From assembly GCA_019136135.1 (NCBI GenBank), contig JAGVUR010000066.1, positions 1-45,683 on the forward strand: DNA of 45,683 nt. The letters are read 5' to 3'. Source of the DNA: Verrucomicrobiota bacterium (GTDB lineage Bacteria > Verrucomicrobiota > Lentisphaeria > Oligosphaerales > Oligosphaeraceae). Positions within the stretch are counted from its first letter, which is position 1. Each line of letters opens with the position of its first letter. A model generated the notes under the pieces. That model worked only from the letters and a program-made list of their open reading frames with translations, ran no database searches and had not been told where the DNA came from. Positions 35,336 to 43,849 of this stretch are shown in pieces. The translations under genes were made by a program, and so were the position numbers.

Positions 35336-36019
35336 ATGACGAAACTCGCCATCCTATTCGACCTAGACGGAACATTGACCGACTCCAAGCCGGGAATCAC
35401 GAAATCCATCGCCTACGCCCTGGAACAAATGGGCGTGCGCGGTGTCAAAGCAGATTCCCTAGGCTGGTGCGTCGGTCCGCCACTGATAGAAAGCCTCGCA
35501 AAAATCCTTGGAGCCGAGGACGACAAGCCGGAAAAGGCGCTCCATATCTTCAAGGATTACTATTCGGCGGGAGCGATGCTTGACAATCGTGTCTACGAAG
35601 GCGTCCTTCCGTTGCTGGACAACCTGAAAAACGAAGGCATGCGCCTATTTGTGGTCACAGCAAAACCCTATTGCCATACCATCCCGATTCTGGAGCATTT
35701 CGGCCTGAAGGCGTATTTCGAGGGCATTGTCGCCCCCGAGCGCGTCGGCGATTCCGAGGAAAAGGCTCCCTTAATCGCCAAGGCAATTGAGCAACATCGC
35801 CTGGATCCCAACGCCTGCATTTTCGTGGGCGACCGGGATTGCGACATCATCGGGGCAAACACCAACAACATCAAATCCATTGCCGTACTCTACGGATACG
35901 CAACAAAAGAGGAACTCATCAACGCAAAACCAACCTATTTCGCAGAATCGCCGCAGCAGATTGCAACGATCATCCATAAACACAAAACCACAAACAAGCA
36001 AAACAAGGAAAAACAATGA
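35336..36019 (+). CDS. HAD-family phosphatase (phosphoglycolate-phosphatase-like)
   Basis: The 227-aa enzyme has the HAD motifs: nucleophile DLDGTLTDS (motif I, Asp about 9), VVTAKPY (motif II Thr), a Lys in EEKAPLIAKA (motif III) and FVGDRDCDIIGA (motif IV). A cap domain follows motif I, as in Gph. It should dephosphorylate a small phosphate ester in the cytoplasm; phosphoglycolate or a sugar phosphate are likely. I chose the ATG at 35336, 4 bases after the preceding stop; an in-frame ATG at 35318 would overlap it. The stop overlaps the fabD ATG by 4 bases. Confidence 0.82.
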   Translation: MTKLAILFDLDGTLTDSKPGITKSIAYALEQMGVRGVKADSLGWCVGPPLIESLAKILGAEDDKPEKALHIFKDYYSAGAMLDNRVYEGVLPLLDNLKNEGMRLFVVTAKPYCHTIPILEHFGLKAYFEGIVAPERVGDSEEKAPLIAKAIEQHRLDPNACIFVGDRDCDIIGANTNNIKSIAVLYGYATKEELINAKPTYFAESPQQIATIIHKHKTTNKQNKEKQ

Positions 36020-36942
36020 AAAAGATCTCAATCATGTTCTCCGGACAAGGCGCACAAGCACCCGGAATGGGAAAAGACCTCTACGAAGCCTCGAAGGCAG
36101 CGAAAGACATCTTCGACAGGGCCAACGACATCCTCGGATATGACTTGGCCAACCTTTGCTTCAACGGAACCGCCGAAGACCTTACCGCTAGCGCAACTTG
36201 CCAACCAGCTATTTTCACGATGTCACAAGCGTGCCTTGCCGCCCTCAATGAAGCCCTTGAAGGCAAGCTGGATCCCGTCGCCGTAGCAGGACTCTCCCTG
36301 GGCGAGTATTCCGGACTCGTCGCAGCCAATGTCCTTTCCTTCCAGGACGCCCTCAAGCTCGTGGCGCTGAGAGGCAAGCTGATGGACCAAGCCTGCCAAA
36401 ATACGCAAGGCGCGATGTCAGCCGTGCTGGGTGCGGAAATCGACGTCGTCCAAGAAGCATGCAAAGAGGCTGATGTCGATATCGCCAACCTGAATTGCCC
36501 CGGCCAAATCGTCATCTCTGGCGCGGCGGACAAGATTGCCCGCGCCAACGAGATTTTGGGCGCCAAGGGACTCCGAGTCGTCGCGCTCCAAGTCGCCGGC
36601 GCCTACCACTCCAGGCTGATGCAGGAAGCCGCCAAGCAGTTCAAACCTGAACTCGGCAAGTACGACTTCAAGCAACCGACAAGGAAATTCGCCCAGAACT
36701 TCACAGGCGACTTCGTGGAATCCGTCCAGGACATCCCGGGCAACCTGGCCAATCAGATCTGCGGCTCGGTCCGTTGGGAATCCTGCTTGAGGAAGCTGAT
36801 GGCAAACTCCGAACTGCTCATCGAATGCGGTCCTGGCAGCGTGTTGTGCGGATTCGTCAAGAGGACAGACAAAGCCGCAAAGGCATTGCCGGTCAACTCG
36901 TTCCAAGCCGTACAGGACGCCGCAAAGGCAATCCTCGAATAA
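36016..36942 (+). CDS. fabD: Malonyl-CoA:ACP transacylase
   Basis: The 308-aa enzyme loads malonyl groups onto acyl carrier protein for fatty acid synthesis. It shows the start FSGQGAQAPGMGKDL, the nucleophile elbow GLSLGEYSG with Ser94, catalytic His198 in GAYHSRLM (usually FHS), the NCPGQIVISG block and IECGPGSVLCGFVKR near the end. Leu in place of His before the Ser is seen in other FabD lineages. AAGGA lies before the ATG, and the first bases overlap the HAD gene stop. No other fab genes are adjacent. It is probably the last gene of the long operon, because 141 bases separate it from the next start. Confidence 0.92.
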   Translation: MKKISIMFSGQGAQAPGMGKDLYEASKAAKDIFDRANDILGYDLANLCFNGTAEDLTASATCQPAIFTMSQACLAALNEALEGKLDPVAVAGLSLGEYSGLVAANVLSFQDALKLVALRGKLMDQACQNTQGAMSAVLGAEIDVVQEACKEADVDIANLNCPGQIVISGAADKIARANEILGAKGLRVVALQVAGAYHSRLMQEAAKQFKPELGKYDFKQPTRKFAQNFTGDFVESVQDIPGNLANQICGSVRWESCLRKLMANSELLIECGPGSVLCGFVKRTDKAAKALPVNSFQAVQDAAKAILE

Positions 36943-37083
36943 CGAGACCGAAAAAATAACAGGTCATTTTGGCACGAACGCTTGAAACTACCTGAACCAT
37001 ACGGTATCTTTCAACAAGCCAAACGAAATTCCGATGGACAGCCTAGCCCATTGTCAATTCCAGCAAAAAGGAGTCCCAACGCT

Positions 37084-38184
37084 ATGAAAGTCATTGTCAT
37101 TATGGCTGGTGGAGCAGGAGAACGCTTCTGGCCTCTTTCGCGACACGACCAGCCCAAGCAACTGCTGAAACTCACAGGCAGCGGACAATCCCTTCTGGAG
37201 GAAGCCGTTGAACGCTCAATGGCAATCGTGCCTCCCGCAAACATCTATATCGCAACCGGAAAAAACCTGCAAAAGGCAATCCAAGACGCCGACCTGGGAA
37301 TCCCAAATGACAACATCATAGCCGAACCCAGCAAGCGAAATACGTCGGGATGCCTGATCTTCGCAGCGGCGACAATCCTCGCGCGATATAACCTCTCGCC
37401 CGAAGAATTGACCATGGGAGTGCTGACCGCCGACCATAGGATCCCCGACACGACTCCATTCGTCAATACCGTCGAAGCTGCATTCGCAGCGGCGGAAAAA
37501 CACAATGCGCTCGTGACAATCGGAATACAGCCAGTCAGGCCGGAAACAGGTTACGGATACATCGAAATCGCCGAAGACAATCAAATCCACGACGATGAGC
37601 AAAACCCATGCTACAAAGTCGCTTCCTTCAGGGAAAAGCCAAACGCACAAGACGCTGAAAAATACATCGCGTCAAGCAGATTCCTCTGGAACTCGGGAAT
37701 GTTCTTCTGGAGATTGTCAACGTTCCAAAACGAATTCGGAAGGGCAAACCCAGTGATGGCACAGACCCTCGAAGACCTGACAGACGCCCTGATGGACCAA
37801 AACCCGGAAAGGGCAGCGCAAATCTTCAAGGCGCTGCCCAATATCTCCATCGACTACGCACTGATGGAAAAGGCGGCGCATGTGATGGTCATACCCGGAA
37901 AGTTCGTCTGGGACGACCTCGGCTCATGGGATGTGCTTGACAGGACGATTCCACGTGACAACAGCGGAAACGTCCAAGTCGGCGAACCTATCCTCATCGA
38001 TTGCCAAAATTGCATCGTCTACAATGCATCGGGCCAGAAGCAAATCGCCGTCGGCGCCGTCGGCCTCAAGGACATGATCGTCGTCGTCTCCAACGATTCG
38101 TTGCTGATCATTCCGAAGAATCGTGCCCAGGAAGTCCGCAAGGTCGTCGTCGCCCTGCGCGACAAGGACGCGGAACAGATTTGA
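37084..38184 (+). CDS. manC: Mannose-1-phosphate guanylyltransferase
   Basis: The 366-aa nucleotidyltransferase makes GDP-mannose from GTP and mannose-1-phosphate for surface polysaccharide. Characteristic are the nucleotide loop MAGGAGERFWPLSR with PKQLL just after, LTADHRIPD (metal-binding Asp), YGYIEI, FREKP and WNSGMFFWR. WDDLGSWDVL closes the catalytic domain. It lacks the C-terminal isomerase (cupin) domain of bifunctional enzymes. AAGGAG stands 10 bases before the ATG at 37084; an upstream in-frame ATG at 36982 would add residues unlike the family and is rejected. The MBL-fold gene follows after 13 bases. Confidence 0.9.
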   Translation: MKVIVIMAGGAGERFWPLSRHDQPKQLLKLTGSGQSLLEEAVERSMAIVPPANIYIATGKNLQKAIQDADLGIPNDNIIAEPSKRNTSGCLIFAAATILARYNLSPEELTMGVLTADHRIPDTTPFVNTVEAAFAAAEKHNALVTIGIQPVRPETGYGYIEIAEDNQIHDDEQNPCYKVASFREKPNAQDAEKYIASSRFLWNSGMFFWRLSTFQNEFGRANPVMAQTLEDLTDALMDQNPERAAQIFKALPNISIDYALMEKAAHVMVIPGKFVWDDLGSWDVLDRTIPRDNSGNVQVGEPILIDCQNCIVYNASGQKQIAVGAVGLKDMIVVVSNDSLLIIPKNRAQEVRKVVVALRDKDAEQI

Positions 38185-38197
38185 CGGATTGGATGCC

Positions 38198-38959
38198 ATG
38201 AACATCACCACCCTAGGCACCAGCCACGGCGACCCTACGCTGGAGCATTTCTGCACGTCGACGCTTCTGGAGACTCAAGGACGATACTACCTGATTGACG
38301 CAGGGGAGCCAGCCAACGCTCTCCTGGTCAGGCAGGGCTTGCGTTCCGCGCAACTGTCCGCGATCTTCATCACCCACATGCACATCGACCATACGGGAAG
38401 CCTGCCCGTCGTTTGCGAGCAGGCGGACAAGTACAGGCGCAATTTCCCTGAACTCTTCCTCACGGTTTGCCTTCCCGAGCAAGAAGCAATCGAACCGCTC
38501 CAGGCCTGGCGACGCGCCAACCACAATCGATTCAACAATCCTAGCAACGTCTTCAGGCATTACGACCAGGACAATGGATACCAGGACGAAGCCCTGACGA
38601 TGACAGCCATCAGGACGAGGCACCTCAACATCAAGGACGAGCCAAACGCCGCATCTTACTCAATCAAGATCGCAGCCGAAGGCAAAAACGTCCTCTTCAC
38701 CGGCGACTTGGCAAAGGATTTCGGGGATTTTCCCCTCGAACAAGCACAAGGTTGCGACCTGGTCTTCTCCGAAATCACACACTATCCCCTTGAAATGGCG
38801 ATTCCCACACTCGAAAAGCTGAACTGCGGGAAACTCGTCTTCTATCACATACACAATCCGTGGCAAACTGAAGAGGGGCGAAACAAGGCCCTACAAGCCT
38901 GCAGCCACCTGCCCTACCCCGTCGAATTCGCCTTCGATGGATACAAGACTAGCATCTGA
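38198..38959 (+). CDS. MBL-fold metallo-hydrolase
   Basis: The 253-aa protein has the metallo-beta-lactamase fold with the metal-binding motif THMHIDHTGS (His60, His62, Asp64, His65), an upstream strand YYLIDAGEP, and downstream FTGDLAKDF and FYHIHNPW, which can supply further metal ligands. Two metal ions would activate water for hydrolysis. It resembles the RNase Z/lactonase-like general hydrolase group, but the substrate is unknown. The ATG at 38198 is chosen because GGATTGGA lies just upstream and the domain starts there; the longer frame runs back into manC. It is the last gene before a repeat block. Confidence 0.82.
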   Translation: MNITTLGTSHGDPTLEHFCTSTLLETQGRYYLIDAGEPANALLVRQGLRSAQLSAIFITHMHIDHTGSLPVVCEQADKYRRNFPELFLTVCLPEQEAIEPLQAWRRANHNRFNNPSNVFRHYDQDNGYQDEALTMTAIRTRHLNIKDEPNAASYSIKIAAEGKNVLFTGDLAKDFGDFPLEQAQGCDLVFSEITHYPLEMAIPTLEKLNCGKLVFYHIHNPWQTEEGRNKALQACSHLPYPVEFAFDGYKTSI

Positions 38960-38981
38960 ACCGAAAACTTAAAGCTCCTTG

Positions 38982-39048
38982 GGGCGGACTGACCGCCCGT
39001 ACCTCCACGGACGGGACACGGGACTAAGCAAAAGCAATAGTTCGGATG
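38982..39048 (-). repeat. Dispersed repeat F, copy 2 (inverted), with hairpin
   Basis: It is the reverse-complement match to 13443-13500. At its left end GGGCGG-actga-CCGCCC (38982-38998) forms a hairpin just after the MBL-fold gene. There is no T-tract, so it is not a clear terminator. Confidence 0.55.
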
Positions 39049-39050
39049 GA

Positions 39051-39067
39051 TCAGCTTGACAAGCTGA
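39051..39067. repeat. Isolated hairpin with GAC loop
   Basis: TCAGCTT-gac-AAGCTGA is a perfect 7-bp stem with a 3-base loop, similar in geometry to H1/H3 of the composite elements and to 13621-13637. Confidence 0.6.
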
Positions 39068-39078
39068 ATCTTCATAAT

Positions 39079-39162
39079 TACGCCGCAGGTGCGTAACCAT
39101 GCTTAACCCCTTGCCTTTGGTCTGAGGTGGATGCCCTCAAATCAGGATGCCTCGTAGAGGCA
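39079..39162 (+). repeat. Composite hairpin element, copy IV (partly degenerate)
   Basis: H1 is TACGC...GCGTA (39079-39095), followed by the conserved linker AACCATGCTTAACCCC. H2 is degenerate. H3 is TGCCTC-gta-GAGGCA (39148-39162). It stands in tandem with copy II, which begins immediately after. Confidence 0.65.
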
Positions 39163-39164
39163 AG

Positions 39165-39258
39165 ACTTTGCGCCGTAGGCGCTTAACCATGCTTAACCCC
39201 AGGCTTCAAGCCTGGGGTGAGGCACACACCCAGAGACGGTGCCTTGTAAAGGCACTAC
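39165..39258 (+). repeat. Composite three-hairpin element, copy II
   Basis: H1 is GCGCC-gta-GGCGC (39170-39182), the linker is TTAACCATGCTTAA, H2 is CCCCAGGCTT-c-AAGCCTGGGG (39197-39217), and H3 is GTGCCTT-gta-AAGGCAC (39239-39255) followed by TAC. H2 and H3 differ from copy I at both sides of the stem in a compensatory way. Confidence 0.85.
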
Positions 39259-39304
39259 AATCATTCAGAAAATTCCTTTTTTAAAAAACTTGAGCGATAG
39301 TAGC

Positions 39305-41245
39305 ATGAAACTGTTCTCCACACTCCTGCTCCTGGGACTTTCAGCCGCAACCGTCCGTTCAGATGTCAAACTACCGGCATTTTTTGCCGACGACATGGTG
39401 ATCCAGCGCAACAAGCCGATCCCGATTTACGGGACTGCCAAGCCTGGAACCACCGTAACCGTCGCCTTTGCCGATCAAACTGCCACTGGCGTTTCTGATC
39501 AGACAGGCAACTGGAAAGTCACGCTTGCCCCGTTGCCCGTCTCCAACGAACCTCGCGAGATGACCGTCACCGGCAAGGCAAAGCAACTTGTCCTCAAAAA
39601 CATCCTGGTAGGTGACATCTGGCTGGCGTCCGGACAATCCAACATGGCCATGCAAGTCCATGAAGTCTTCAACGCCAAGCAGGAACTGGAAGACGCCAAC
39701 TACCCGAACATCAGATTCTTCCAGGTCAAGCTAGGAATCTCTTCAACACCCCAAACCAAGGCAAATGGATCCTGGAAGACCTGCACGCCGACCAATGCCA
39801 GGAACTTCTCTGCGGCGGCTTACTTCTTCGCACGAGAAATCGCACCTAAATTCAATGTCCCGATCGGCATCATCAACTCATCAGTCGGATCCTCAGCCGC
39901 AGAAAGCTGGGTCCCAATGGATGTCCTCAGAGCCAATCCGGACTTCCCACAGCCACTGCCGCAACTCAAGCCGGAGGAATACCCCGACCTCAAAACGTAC
40001 AACGAAGTACGAATGAAAAACTACAATGATGGAATCTACAAAGACCCAGGCATCAAACCAGAATGCCTGGAGTGGGCTAAGCCGGAATTCGACGACTCCG
40101 CCTGGAAAACAATGGAAGTCCCTGCCTCCATCAAGCAACGAGGAGTCAATATCGACGGTGCAGTATGGTTCCGCGCAACAGCCGATCTCCCCGAGGAATG
40201 CGCAGGCAAGCAAGGCTCTCTCAACCTGAGTTTCGTACAGCAACGCTCGATTGCCTATGTCAATGGAATCGAATTGGGACGCAAGAGCAATGACGGACGC
40301 GACTGGGTTCCCCACAACTACACGATCCCCAAGGGCATCCTCAAGGAAGGCGCCAATACCATCGCCGTCAGGATCACCGTCGAAATCGGACACGGCGGAT
40401 TCTATCCTCCCTATCCAAGGCCGCTCACCCTTGCCTGTGGCAAGCACCACGTCCTGCTCCCGAAGGCATGGAAATACCAGGTCGAGGCGGGACGAAAACC
40501 ACAAAATCTCGAGAGGGAACTCCCAAATTGCTACGGTCTTCCAGGCGGACACTTCAATGACATGATCAATCCCTACATCCAATCCCCACTCACTGGATTC
40601 CTCTGGTACCAAGGCGAATCAAATGCTGGACGCTGCGCACAGCATGACAAGCTATTCCCGGCACTGATCAACTCATGGAGAAAACTCTGGGACGACGACA
40701 CACTGCCATTCTACTTCGTCCAGCTGCCAAACTACCAAAATCGCCAAGCCTCGCCAAACGAACACGGTGGCTGGGCGCTCTTCAGGGAATCTCAGGAAAA
40801 AACACTTGCAAATGTATTGAACACAGGAATGGCTATCACCATCGATATCGGAGAACATAACAACGTCCACCCGAGAAACAAGCAAGACGTCGGAAAACGA
40901 CTCGCACTATGGGCAATAAGGGACATCTACGGCGACAAAAATACACCCACCTGCGGACCAATCTTCAAAAGCGCAACCGTAGAAGGCAATAAAATCAGAG
41001 TCGGTTTCAACTATGCCTACGAAGGACTCAAATGCGACGACGACCAAATCAAAGGATTCGCAATCGCAGGAGAAGACAGAAAATTCGTTTGGGCAAATGC
41101 CAAGATCGATGGACAAGAAATCATCGTATGGGCAGATGAAATCCAACAACCAAAATTTGTCCGGTACGCCTGGGCAAACAACCCGGAATGCAACCTCAAA
41201 AACTCGGCAAACCTGCCTGCAGGATCATTCAGGACAGACAAGTAA
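39305..41245 (+). CDS. Secreted sialate O-acetylesterase family SGNH hydrolase
   Basis: The 646-aa protein starts with a signal peptide (MKLFSTLLLLGLSAATVRS). It contains the nucleophile block LASGQSNMAMQ with Ser112, WYQGESNAG (about 434) and a late block DIGEHNNVHPRNKQDVG with catalytic His522, all hallmarks of the SIAE/DUF303 type. A beta-sandwich insert (about 240-390) separates the first two blocks, as is common in this family. It removes O-acetyl groups from sialic acids or other acetylated sugars outside the cytoplasm, fitting the GH2 and GH123 enzymes nearby. The ATG at 39305 lies at the signal peptide; the frame before it is repeat sequence. No strong ribosome binding site was seen. 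Confidence 0.87.
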   Translation: MKLFSTLLLLGLSAATVRSDVKLPAFFADDMVIQRNKPIPIYGTAKPGTTVTVAFADQTATGVSDQTGNWKVTLAPLPVSNEPREMTVTGKAKQLVLKNILVGDIWLASGQSNMAMQVHEVFNAKQELEDANYPNIRFFQVKLGISSTPQTKANGSWKTCTPTNARNFSAAAYFFAREIAPKFNVPIGIINSSVGSSAAESWVPMDVLRANPDFPQPLPQLKPEEYPDLKTYNEVRMKNYNDGIYKDPGIKPECLEWAKPEFDDSAWKTMEVPASIKQRGVNIDGAVWFRATADLPEECAGKQGSLNLSFVQQRSIAYVNGIELGRKSNDGRDWVPHNYTIPKGILKEGANTIAVRITVEIGHGGFYPPYPRPLTLACGKHHVLLPKAWKYQVEAGRKPQNLERELPNCYGLPGGHFNDMINPYIQSPLTGFLWYQGESNAGRCAQHDKLFPALINSWRKLWDDDTLPFYFVQLPNYQNRQASPNEHGGWALFRESQEKTLANVLNTGMAITIDIGEHNNVHPRNKQDVGKRLALWAIRDIYGDKNTPTCGPIFKSATVEGNKIRVGFNYAYEGLKCDDDQIKGFAIAGEDRKFVWANAKIDGQEIIVWADEIQQPKFVRYAWANNPECNLKNSANLPAGSFRTDK

Positions 41246-41285
41246 GCCCACCAAACCAAACAAATCAACTGGTGGTTGGTGGGCT
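41245..41285 (+). terminator. Hairpin after the sialate O-acetylesterase gene
   Basis: AGCCCACCAA (41245-41254) and TTGGTGGGCT (41276-41285) are exact complements and start at the stop codon. A T-rich tail is lacking on the plus strand, so it may be a Rho-independent-like or mRNA-end-stabilising hairpin between convergent genes. Confidence 0.5.
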
Positions 41286-41290
41286 AATGC

Positions 41291-41314
41291 TAAAACTAAG
41301 GAGTCGTTCCTTAG
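41291..41314 (-). terminator. Rho-independent terminator of slyD
   Basis: On the minus strand CTAAGGA and TCCTTAG pair around a 5-base loop (41314-41296) and are followed by TTTTA. The stem begins within the slyD stop codon. Confidence 0.7.
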
Positions 41315-41799
41315 AAAACCTTGACTACTTCAACTTCAAAGGTCAGTTTTTTGCCCGCATGAGGATGGTTGAAATCAACGAGCGCGACTCCGTCGTTGAC
41401 CTCGATCACGACGCCATAGTAGATGTCGTCCTCGTCAACCTCATCGTCGTCAACGTCATCGTCAGCAAACAGGATTTCGACTTCCAAGCCCACGGCTGGC
41501 GGCTCGTCCAACTGCCACTTTTCAGGGGGGATTTCCTCAACATTGTCGTCATCGTAAAAGCCGAATGCGTCTTCCGGCTCCAGCGTAAAGGTCTTCTTGT
41601 CGCCCGCCTTCATTCCAATCAGCTGCGCTTCGATGGCTTCCAGGACATCTTGCTTCCCGATAGTGACTTCGGGAGCCTGCGGATCGTCAAACGTAGATTC
41701 CAACTCCACGCCATTTTCATCAAGGCAACGATAATGCATGAGCAATTTGCTTTTCTTGCCGACAACGCGCTCCTGGCGAAACTCGTTCTTCTTTGTCAT
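41311..41799 (-). CDS. slyD: FKBP-type peptidyl-prolyl isomerase, SlyD-like
   Basis: The 162-aa cytoplasmic folding helper has the FKBP fold with the insert-in-flap domain of SlyD. The N-terminal half includes LLMHYRCLDENGVELESTFDD and a catalytic-type GKQDVLEAIEAQLIGMKAGDKKTFTLEPEDAFG, and the C-terminal half ends VALVDFNHPHAGKKLTFEVEVV, the characteristic SlyD DxNHPLAGKxLxFxVxV block. An acidic stretch (DDDVDDDEVDEDD) interrupts the insert domain, while the usual His-rich metal tail is absent. The frame opens at 41904, but GGGAGAAG precedes the ATG at 41799. It lies downstream of the tsf terminator, so it is separately transcribed or read through at a low level. Confidence 0.85.
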   Translation of the reverse strand: MTKKNEFRQERVVGKKSKLLMHYRCLDENGVELESTFDDPQAPEVTIGKQDVLEAIEAQLIGMKAGDKKTFTLEPEDAFGFYDDDNVEEIPPEKWQLDEPPAVGLEVEILFADDDVDDDEVDEDDIYYGVVIEVNDGVALVDFNHPHAGKKLTFEVEVVKVF

Positions 41800-41828
41800 T
41801 GTTCTTCTCCCGATGATCTTCTTCAACC

Positions 41829-41867
41829 AAAAGGGGCCTGCACAAGCACATACCTTGCACAGACCCC
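41829..41867 (-). terminator. Rho-independent terminator of the rpsB-tsf operon
   Basis: On the minus strand GGGGTCTGTGCAAG (41867-41854), a 7-base loop and CTTGTGCAGGCCCC (41846-41833) form a 14-bp stem with three G-U pairs, followed by TTTT. It lies about 60 bases after the tsf stop and before slyD. Confidence 0.8.
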
Positions 41868-41929
41868 AGAATCTCATCGACTTGTCACGCGGAACTGGCT
41901 TCACGACCAGCCCAGTGACAACCGATGAT

Positions 41930-42745
41930 TTATTTCACTTCTTCGCCAACCTGCCAGCGGATGAAACGCTTGACAACCAGCTTCGGGGCGACCTTGGCAA
42001 GCGTGGTCTTCTCGTCATCGATCCAGGGCTGTTCCATCAAGCAAACTTGCGTGAAGAACTTGTTGATCTTGCCTTTCAGGATGCCTTCCAGAATCTTTTC
42101 GGGCTTGCCGGCCAGCTCGGGTTGGGAAGCTGCGATATCGCGTTCCTTGGCAATCACGTCTGCTGGGACATCGGCGGAAGAGATGTAAGCAGGAGCATTG
42201 GCGGTCAAGTGCAAGCACAGATTCATCGCCAATTCAGGGGTGTATTCGCCTTCGATGTCAACCATGACGCCGTAGAATGGTCCACCCTGGTGGTGCTTGT
42301 AGGTCTCGATCATGCCGTTGGTCTTCCAGCGGATGGCGCGGCGAATCTGCATGTTTTCGCCCAGCTTGCCAACCAAAAGCTTGACCTCTTCACCAAACTT
42401 TTCATTCAACTGGGCGCTGATGTCGCCATCAATATCACCCAAATCCATGGCGCCGCGAGCAATCTTCTTGCTCAATGCCTGGAAATCATCCGTGCGGGCG
42501 ACAAAGTCGGTCTCGCAAAGAAACTCAACGGCAACGCCGACGTTGCCTTCGATCAAGGTCTCGAACAGGCCATCGCTGGCGGAACGACCAGCCTTCTTGT
42601 CAGCCTTCGCAATTCCTGCCTTGCGAAGGAATTCCATTGCGGCAGTCATATCGCCATTGGCGGCAACCAAGGCCTTCTTGCAATCCATCATGCCAACGCC
42701 AGTCTTCTGGCGGAGTTCGTTCACTTGTGATGCGGTAATCGCCAT
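41930..42745 (-). CDS. tsf: Elongation factor Ts
   Basis: The 271-aa protein recycles EF-Tu by nucleotide exchange. The N-terminal UBA-like domain (ITASQVNELRQKTGVGMMDCKKAL) and the signature TDFVARTDDF (about 80-89), where the Asp-Phe contacts EF-Tu, are intact. The two core subdomains follow, with YIHHQGG-type motif KHHQGGPFYGVMV and the C-terminal LAGKPEKILEGILKGKINKFF. Length is standard. It lies 36 bases after rpsB in the usual bacterial order and ends before a strong terminator. Confidence 0.95.
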   Translation of the reverse strand: MAITASQVNELRQKTGVGMMDCKKALVAANGDMTAAMEFLRKAGIAKADKKAGRSASDGLFETLIEGNVGVAVEFLCETDFVARTDDFQALSKKIARGAMDLGDIDGDISAQLNEKFGEEVKLLVGKLGENMQIRRAIRWKTNGMIETYKHHQGGPFYGVMVDIEGEYTPELAMNLCLHLTANAPAYISSADVPADVIAKERDIAASQPELAGKPEKILEGILKGKINKFFTQVCLMEQPWIDDEKTTLAKVAPKLVVKRFIRWQVGEEVK

Positions 42746-42781
42746 CTCTATTCTCCTGTATTCGTGTTGTGCGACTTTAAC

Positions 42782-43546
42782 TTATTTGTCCTCGGTTTCG
42801 GGAGCAGCTTCGTCCTTGTCCAGTTCGGGGGCGGCAGCGGGAGCTTCTGCAAGCTTGCGTCTGCTCTCGTTCAAGCCATCTTCGATGGAGGTGGCCAACG
42901 TGTCAATCAAAACCTTGATTGAACGAAGGGCATCGTCATTGCCTGGAATCACGTAGTCAACATGGTCGGGATTGCAGTTGGAGTCGACGATTGCGACAAC
43001 CGGGATGCCAAGACGATGGGCTTCGGCAACAGCGATGTGCTCGCGGGCGATGTCAACAACGACCAAGGCATCTGGCAGCTTCGTCAAGCCTGCAATGCCA
43101 CCCAAGGTGGCCTGCAACTTTTCCAATTCGCGACGGAGACCGGCAACTTCCTTCTTGGGAAGGTCGTCAAGGCTGCCATCGGCTTCCTTCTTCTGGAGGT
43201 CCTTCATGAACTTGACGCGGCTCAAAACAACCTGCTGGTTCGTCAAGGTACCGCCAAGCCAACGGTCGCACATGTAGGGCATGTTCAGGCGTTCGGCAAC
43301 CTCGCGAACACATTCCTGGGCCTGACGCTTTGCGCCAACAAACAGGATCGTGCCGCCCTTGGCCGCGACGTCGTACAAGAAATCGCAAGCATCAGCCAAC
43401 TGGTGCATCGTGATCTTCAGATCAAAAATCGTGATGCCATTGCGGGTGCCGTAGATGTACGGCTTCATTTTCGGATTCCAGCGCCTCGTCCTGTGCCCAA
43501 AATGCACGCCGGCATCCAGCAGATCGATGATCGTCGTCTTTTTCAC
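42782..43546 (-). CDS. rpsB: 30S ribosomal protein S2
   Basis: The 254-aa protein shows the S2 landmarks: LLDAGVHFGHRTRRWNPKMK at the start, IYGTRNGITIFDL, FVGAKRQAQ, RWLGGTLTNQ, LPDALVVVDIAREHIAVAEA, and GIPVVAIVDSNCNPDHVDYVIPGNDDA. The tail is acidic and Ala-rich (about 230-254), a variable part of the family. I place the start at the GTG at 43546: AAGGAAGA lies 8 bases upstream and S2 starts with a short K-rich lead. The frame is open to 43858, but that extension contains repeat sequence and is not S2-like. tsf follows. Confidence 0.94.
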   Translation of the reverse strand: MKKTTIIDLLDAGVHFGHRTRRWNPKMKPYIYGTRNGITIFDLKITMHQLADACDFLYDVAAKGGTILFVGAKRQAQECVREVAERLNMPYMCDRWLGGTLTNQQVVLSRVKFMKDLQKKEADGSLDDLPKKEVAGLRRELEKLQATLGGIAGLTKLPDALVVVDIAREHIAVAEAHRLGIPVVAIVDSNCNPDHVDYVIPGNDDALRSIKVLIDTLATSIEDGLNESRRKLAEAPAAAPELDKDEAAPETEDK

Positions 43547-43723
43547 TTCCGTCTTCCTTCTTCGTTTGTGAACGCTTTTACACCGCCGGCACAATTCCAT
43601 CATAGGAACCGCTTCCCTAAACCTAAGCTGGCGAAACGCCCGTATAATTTGTTGGTAACCCTGAAGCCGCGGGAAAAACGGCCACCGATCCAAACAAAAG
43701 GACCGAAATCGGGCAAAAGACAT

Positions 43724-43752
43724 AATGTATATCGTCAAATACATTCTGCCAA
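43724..43752 (-). promoter_or_regulatory. Candidate rpsB-tsf promoter overlapping a dyad
   Basis: AATGTAT (43724-43730) and ATACATT (43739-43745) form a perfect 7-bp inverted repeat. On the minus strand TTGGCA (near 43752-43747) and TACATT (17 bases later) could be -35 and -10 elements overlapping it, so a bound protein at the dyad could block transcription. The assignment is tentative. Confidence 0.3.
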
Positions 43753-43809
43753 CTGAAATTGATGTTTTTTCCACAAGAAATCCATGCTTTGTTCTTCGCA
43801 ACAAACAGT

Positions 43810-43849
43810 TCCGCAAAACCCAACCCAACGTCCCATAGTCCCAGACCCA
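43810..43849 (+). repeat. Dispersed repeat E, copy 2
   Basis: It shares GTCCCATAGTCCCAG and flanking CAAAA and CCCA blocks with 3439-3479. It lies about 265 bases upstream of the rpsB start, on the distal side of the putative promoter. Confidence 0.6.

Larger units (their letters stand above)
38960..39304. other. Intergenic repeat block
   Basis: All recognisable content is repeats: module F (inverted), an isolated hairpin and two composite hairpin elements in tandem. No gene is seen. The GTG-initiated extension of the esterase ORF at 39239 starts inside hairpin H3 and is not a real start. Confidence 0.75.

Noticed and set aside
39239..39304. GTG-initiated extension of the sialate O-acetylesterase
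   Set aside because: It starts inside hairpin H3; the signal peptide begins at 39305.
41738..42730. 330-aa plus-strand ORF
   Set aside because: It is antisense to tsf, whose identity is clear.
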